Assembly: GCA_012961165.1 (NCBI GenBank)
Contig: DTZW01000441.1
Location: 1 to 48,753, forward strand
From: Gammaproteobacteria bacterium
Lineage (GTDB): Bacteria > Pseudomonadota > Gammaproteobacteria > Pseudomonadales > Azotimanducaceae
Length of the DNA: 48,753 bases
Direction of reading: 5' to 3'
Numbering within the stretch: position 1 is the stretch's first letter; each line of letters begins with the position of its first letter. The notes beneath the pieces were generated by a model. The model was given only the letters and a program-made list of their open reading frames with translations. It did no database searches and had not been told where the DNA came from. This document shows, one piece after another, positions 46,920-48,753 of the stretch. The translations under genes and the position numbers were made by a program.

Positions 46920-47870
46920 ATGTTTGACCTGCCGGTTGTTGTCGTCGTCAAAGGAGGAAATTCGATTCTCGACTTCCTTGATGATGGTCTAATGAAGTTC
47001 TCGAACAACCGGGTTTGTTTTGGGGCAGTTAATGCCCTGCAGGTACTTGAAGACGCCCCCGCGAATGTCGTCATCATGGAAATGGACGCTGGCGAGATGA
47101 CTGGCTTCGAACTCGCTGAAGTGATTCGCGATATCGACGAAGAACGAAACCACTTCACCTATATCATCCTTGTCGGCGCGATTAACCATGAGCGAGTCCA
47201 ACTGGACGATTTTCACCAGGCGATCGATGCGGTCACTGGCACCAAGCGAGTGGACATCATGGAACACCTGGCGCTAGCCGGGGCCCGAATCTCCCTGCAA
47301 ATGAACGCTTTGCGCGCCTCAAACGATTCTCTGCAGCACCTGTGCAACAACCTCAGGAAAGGCCAGTTGCTGGATCCACTAACAGGACTCGGCAACCGGG
47401 AATACGCGGAGCAGGCGCTCAACGACACAATTCGGCAAGTGGAATCCCGCGGTGGGGCGGCGTGCATTGTGATGATTTCTGTCCACAACTACGAAGAAGT
47501 GAAAGAGACATACGACACCTCTATTGCTGGTGAACTGGTCGTTAATATATCTGAGCGAATCCAGAGACTGGTACGGCCATTGGATGTTTTAACCTATTTT
47601 TCACCCGGCCTGTTTGCCCTGGTCCTGATACAACCCAATATCGAACAGTGCACAGCCGAATGCTATAGACGTATTTTTGATGGCGTGCGTCTCAAGAGTT
47701 ACACAACGACGGCGGGCTTTCAGCCGGTCTCAATTGGGATGAGTATCTGCGCCGCTACCGCTGACACCGGGGCCCCAACCATGGACAACATGATCAAGTT
47801 CGCCACAAAAGAACTAGCCGAGTCAGCGCGAACTGAATCCATTATGGTTCACCACATCATATCAGAGTAA
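46920..47870 (+). CDS. Degenerate REC-GGDEF protein (probable c-di-GMP receptor, not an enzyme)
   Basis: A 316-residue protein with an N-terminal response-regulator-like fold (about 4-120) and a C-terminal GGDEF fold (about 148-312). The REC part lacks the acidic pair after strand 1 (VVVVVKGGN), and the phospho-Asp position is Glu54 in VIMEMDAGEMTGFEL, so it cannot be phosphorylated there. The GGDEF part keeps DPLTGLGNR (152-160), but the active-site loop is SPGLF (228-232), which removes the catalytic acids. The I-site RxxD (RPLD, 219-222), which binds c-di-GMP in cyclases, is retained at correct spacing. It is divergent from yajQ. Confidence 0.82.
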   Translation: MFDLPVVVVVKGGNSILDFLDDGLMKFSNNRVCFGAVNALQVLEDAPANVVIMEMDAGEMTGFELAEVIRDIDEERNHFTYIILVGAINHERVQLDDFHQAIDAVTGTKRVDIMEHLALAGARISLQMNALRASNDSLQHLCNNLRKGQLLDPLTGLGNREYAEQALNDTIRQVESRGGAACIVMISVHNYEEVKETYDTSIAGELVVNISERIQRLVRPLDVLTYFSPGLFALVLIQPNIEQCTAECYRRIFDGVRLKSYTTTAGFQPVSIGMSICAATADTGAPTMDNMIKFATKELAESARTESIMVHHIISE

Positions 47871-47881
47871 ACAGACAACCT

Positions 47882-48442
47882 ATGGGCAAGCGACTTTCAA
47901 AAATCTACACACGCACCGGAGATGACGGAGAAACAGGGCTGGGCGATGGTAGCCGAATTAAAAAGACCCACCCCCGCGTAGGAGCCATGGGCAGTGTGGA
48001 TGAACTGAATAGCATTATGGGCGTGGTTGTTGAGGGGTTAATCCTGGAAGGCTTTGATGATCTCATCGACATCGCAAACTTTATGCGATCGCTCCAGCAT
48101 CGGATATTTGACCTGGGCGGGGAGTTGTCCATTCCAGGTTTCGAAATCGTTAACAAAGATCATGTGATCGCTATCGAAGAACACCTGGATGCTCTTAACG
48201 ATCATCTTGACCCGCTTGAAAATTTTATCCTGCCCGGCGGGTCCGCACTCATCGCAAACTGTCACATGGCAAGAGCGATTTGCAGGCGAGCCGAACGCAA
48301 TGTCGCTCTGCTTGCAGAAAGTGAGGATGTGAATACAGCGTCAAAGGAATTTTTAAATCGACTGTCAGACTATCTGTTTGTCGTCGCCAGAAGCTGCGCG
48401 CGCATTACGGGCATCGATGAAGTGCTCTGGCAAAAAGGTTAG
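47882..48442 (+). CDS. Cob(I)alamin adenosyltransferase, PduO type
   Basis: A 186-residue ATP:corrinoid adenosyltransferase, making adenosylcobalamin from cob(I)alamin and ATP. The N-terminal ATP motif KIYTRTGDDGETGLGDGSR and VDELNSIMG are diagnostic, as are the conserved Arg/Glu in HMARAICRRAERNV and the C-terminal RLSDYLFVVAR. It starts 11 bp after the REC-GGDEF gene and may be co-transcribed. It ends 8 bp from the convergent acyltransferase gene. Confidence 0.95.
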   Translation: MGKRLSKIYTRTGDDGETGLGDGSRIKKTHPRVGAMGSVDELNSIMGVVVEGLILEGFDDLIDIANFMRSLQHRIFDLGGELSIPGFEIVNKDHVIAIEEHLDALNDHLDPLENFILPGGSALIANCHMARAICRRAERNVALLAESEDVNTASKEFLNRLSDYLFVVARSCARITGIDEVLWQKG

Positions 48443-48450
48443 TCAGGTCA

Positions 48451-48753
48451 TCACATAATGACCCGGCGAATATCTGATAATACCGCACCAAGGTGAGACG
48501 TGAATCTTGCGGCTTCTGCACCATCAATCGCACGATGATCGTAGGAAAGAGATAGCGGCAGTATAAGCCGGGGATTAAATGTCTCTCCGTCATATACAGG
48601 TGTCATTTTTGATCGAGACACGCCCAGAATCGCCACTTCCGGTGCATTTACAATGGGTGTGAATGCGGTACCGCCAATTCCTCCCAGACTGGAGATGGTG
48701 AACGTCGCTCCCTGCATGGCATCCATCGGTAATTTTTTGTCGCGTGCCAGCTT
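48451..48753 (-). CDS. aceF: 2-oxo acid dehydrogenase E2 (dihydrolipoamide acyltransferase), C-terminal part
   Basis: The 3' end of a gene that continues beyond the window. About 101 codons are visible. It has [34 protein letters not shown] and the catalytic [15 protein letters not shown] with His and Asp. Within the family this looks like the pyruvate dehydrogenase E2 component (AceF), but the lipoyl domains and neighbours that would confirm it are outside. It belongs to the pyruvate-to-acetyl-CoA complex in that case. It is incomplete at its 5' end because of the window edge, not because of truncation in the genome. Confidence 0.85.
   Translation of the reverse strand, partial: KLARDKKLPMDAMQGATFTISSLGGIGGTAFTPIVNAPEVAILGVSRSKMTPVYDGETFNPRLILPLSLSYDHRAIDGAEAARFTSHLGAVLSDIRRVIM

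Noticed and set aside
46920-47870. Active diguanylate cyclase
   Set aside because: The GGDEF signature is SPGLF, lacking the catalytic acidic residues.

Overview
The window is chromosomal DNA of moderate GC content from a gammaproteobacterium. It carries Na+-translocating NADH:quinone reductase (nqrABCDEF), mfd, csiV, lexA, topA, slt, an ABC-F ATPase, tesA/ybbA/ybbP, yajQ, bolA and ampG. The order nqr - gap - mfd - csiV - (insertions) - lexA - topA - slt - ABC-F resembles, from memory, the equivalent Pseudomonas aeruginosa region, which argues for a relative of Pseudomonadales/Cellvibrionales. The groESL operon has a textbook CIRCE operator, unlike E. coli or Pseudomonas, so the organism is probably a less-studied, perhaps marine, lineage. 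I see no prophage, transposase, CRISPR array, tRNA or rRNA.

Layout. 1-5.1 kb: ybbP-ybbA divergent from tesA, then a YgjP-like metallopeptidase and bolA. 5.1-11.8 kb: a signalling island on the minus strand with a CHASE2 Ser/Thr kinase, a PP2C phosphatase, a periplasmic FecR-domain protein and a CHASE2 adenylate cyclase. 11.9-15.7 kb: yaaA, an AcoX/NAD-kinase-like protein, an exported MORN-repeat protein and a NUDIX hydrolase. 15.8-21.8 kb: nqr operon. 22-29.3 kb: N-terminally extended GAPDH, membrane-anchored retropepsin, mfd, csiV. 29.4-32.4 kb: SapC-like protein, MscS channel, exported repeat protein. 32.5-36.9 kb: SOS-regulated lexA, topA, a small membrane protein. 37-42.3 kb: universal stress protein, slt, tatD, glutaredoxin-like protein, ABC-F ATPase. 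42.5-44.7 kb: groESL. 44.8-48.75 kb: alkyltransferase-like protein, ampG, yajQ, a degenerate REC-GGDEF protein, a cob(I)alamin adenosyltransferase and the 3' end of an E2 acyltransferase gene.

The most interesting system is the 5.1-11.8 kb island. Two proteins with similar CHASE2 sensors feed two different outputs, Ser/Thr phosphorylation and cAMP. The phosphatase that would reverse the kinase overlaps its gene, and a FecR-domain exported protein lies between the kinase/phosphatase pair and the cyclase. Upstream of the FecR gene is a near-consensus CRP-type site centred exactly 41.5 bp before the start predicted from a perfect TATAAT, the geometry of a class II CRP-activated promoter. This suggests cAMP made by the cyclase may feed back on its own locus.

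A second theme is short tandem repeats at gene ends. Arrays with 22-bp and 14-bp periods begin at, and include, the stop codons of ybbP and nqrE. A 20-bp array lies just after lexA and a 9-10-bp array after the MORN gene. In-frame 12-bp and 15-bp repeats occur inside the exported repeat protein and bolA, and csiV contains a perfect 32-bp palindrome.
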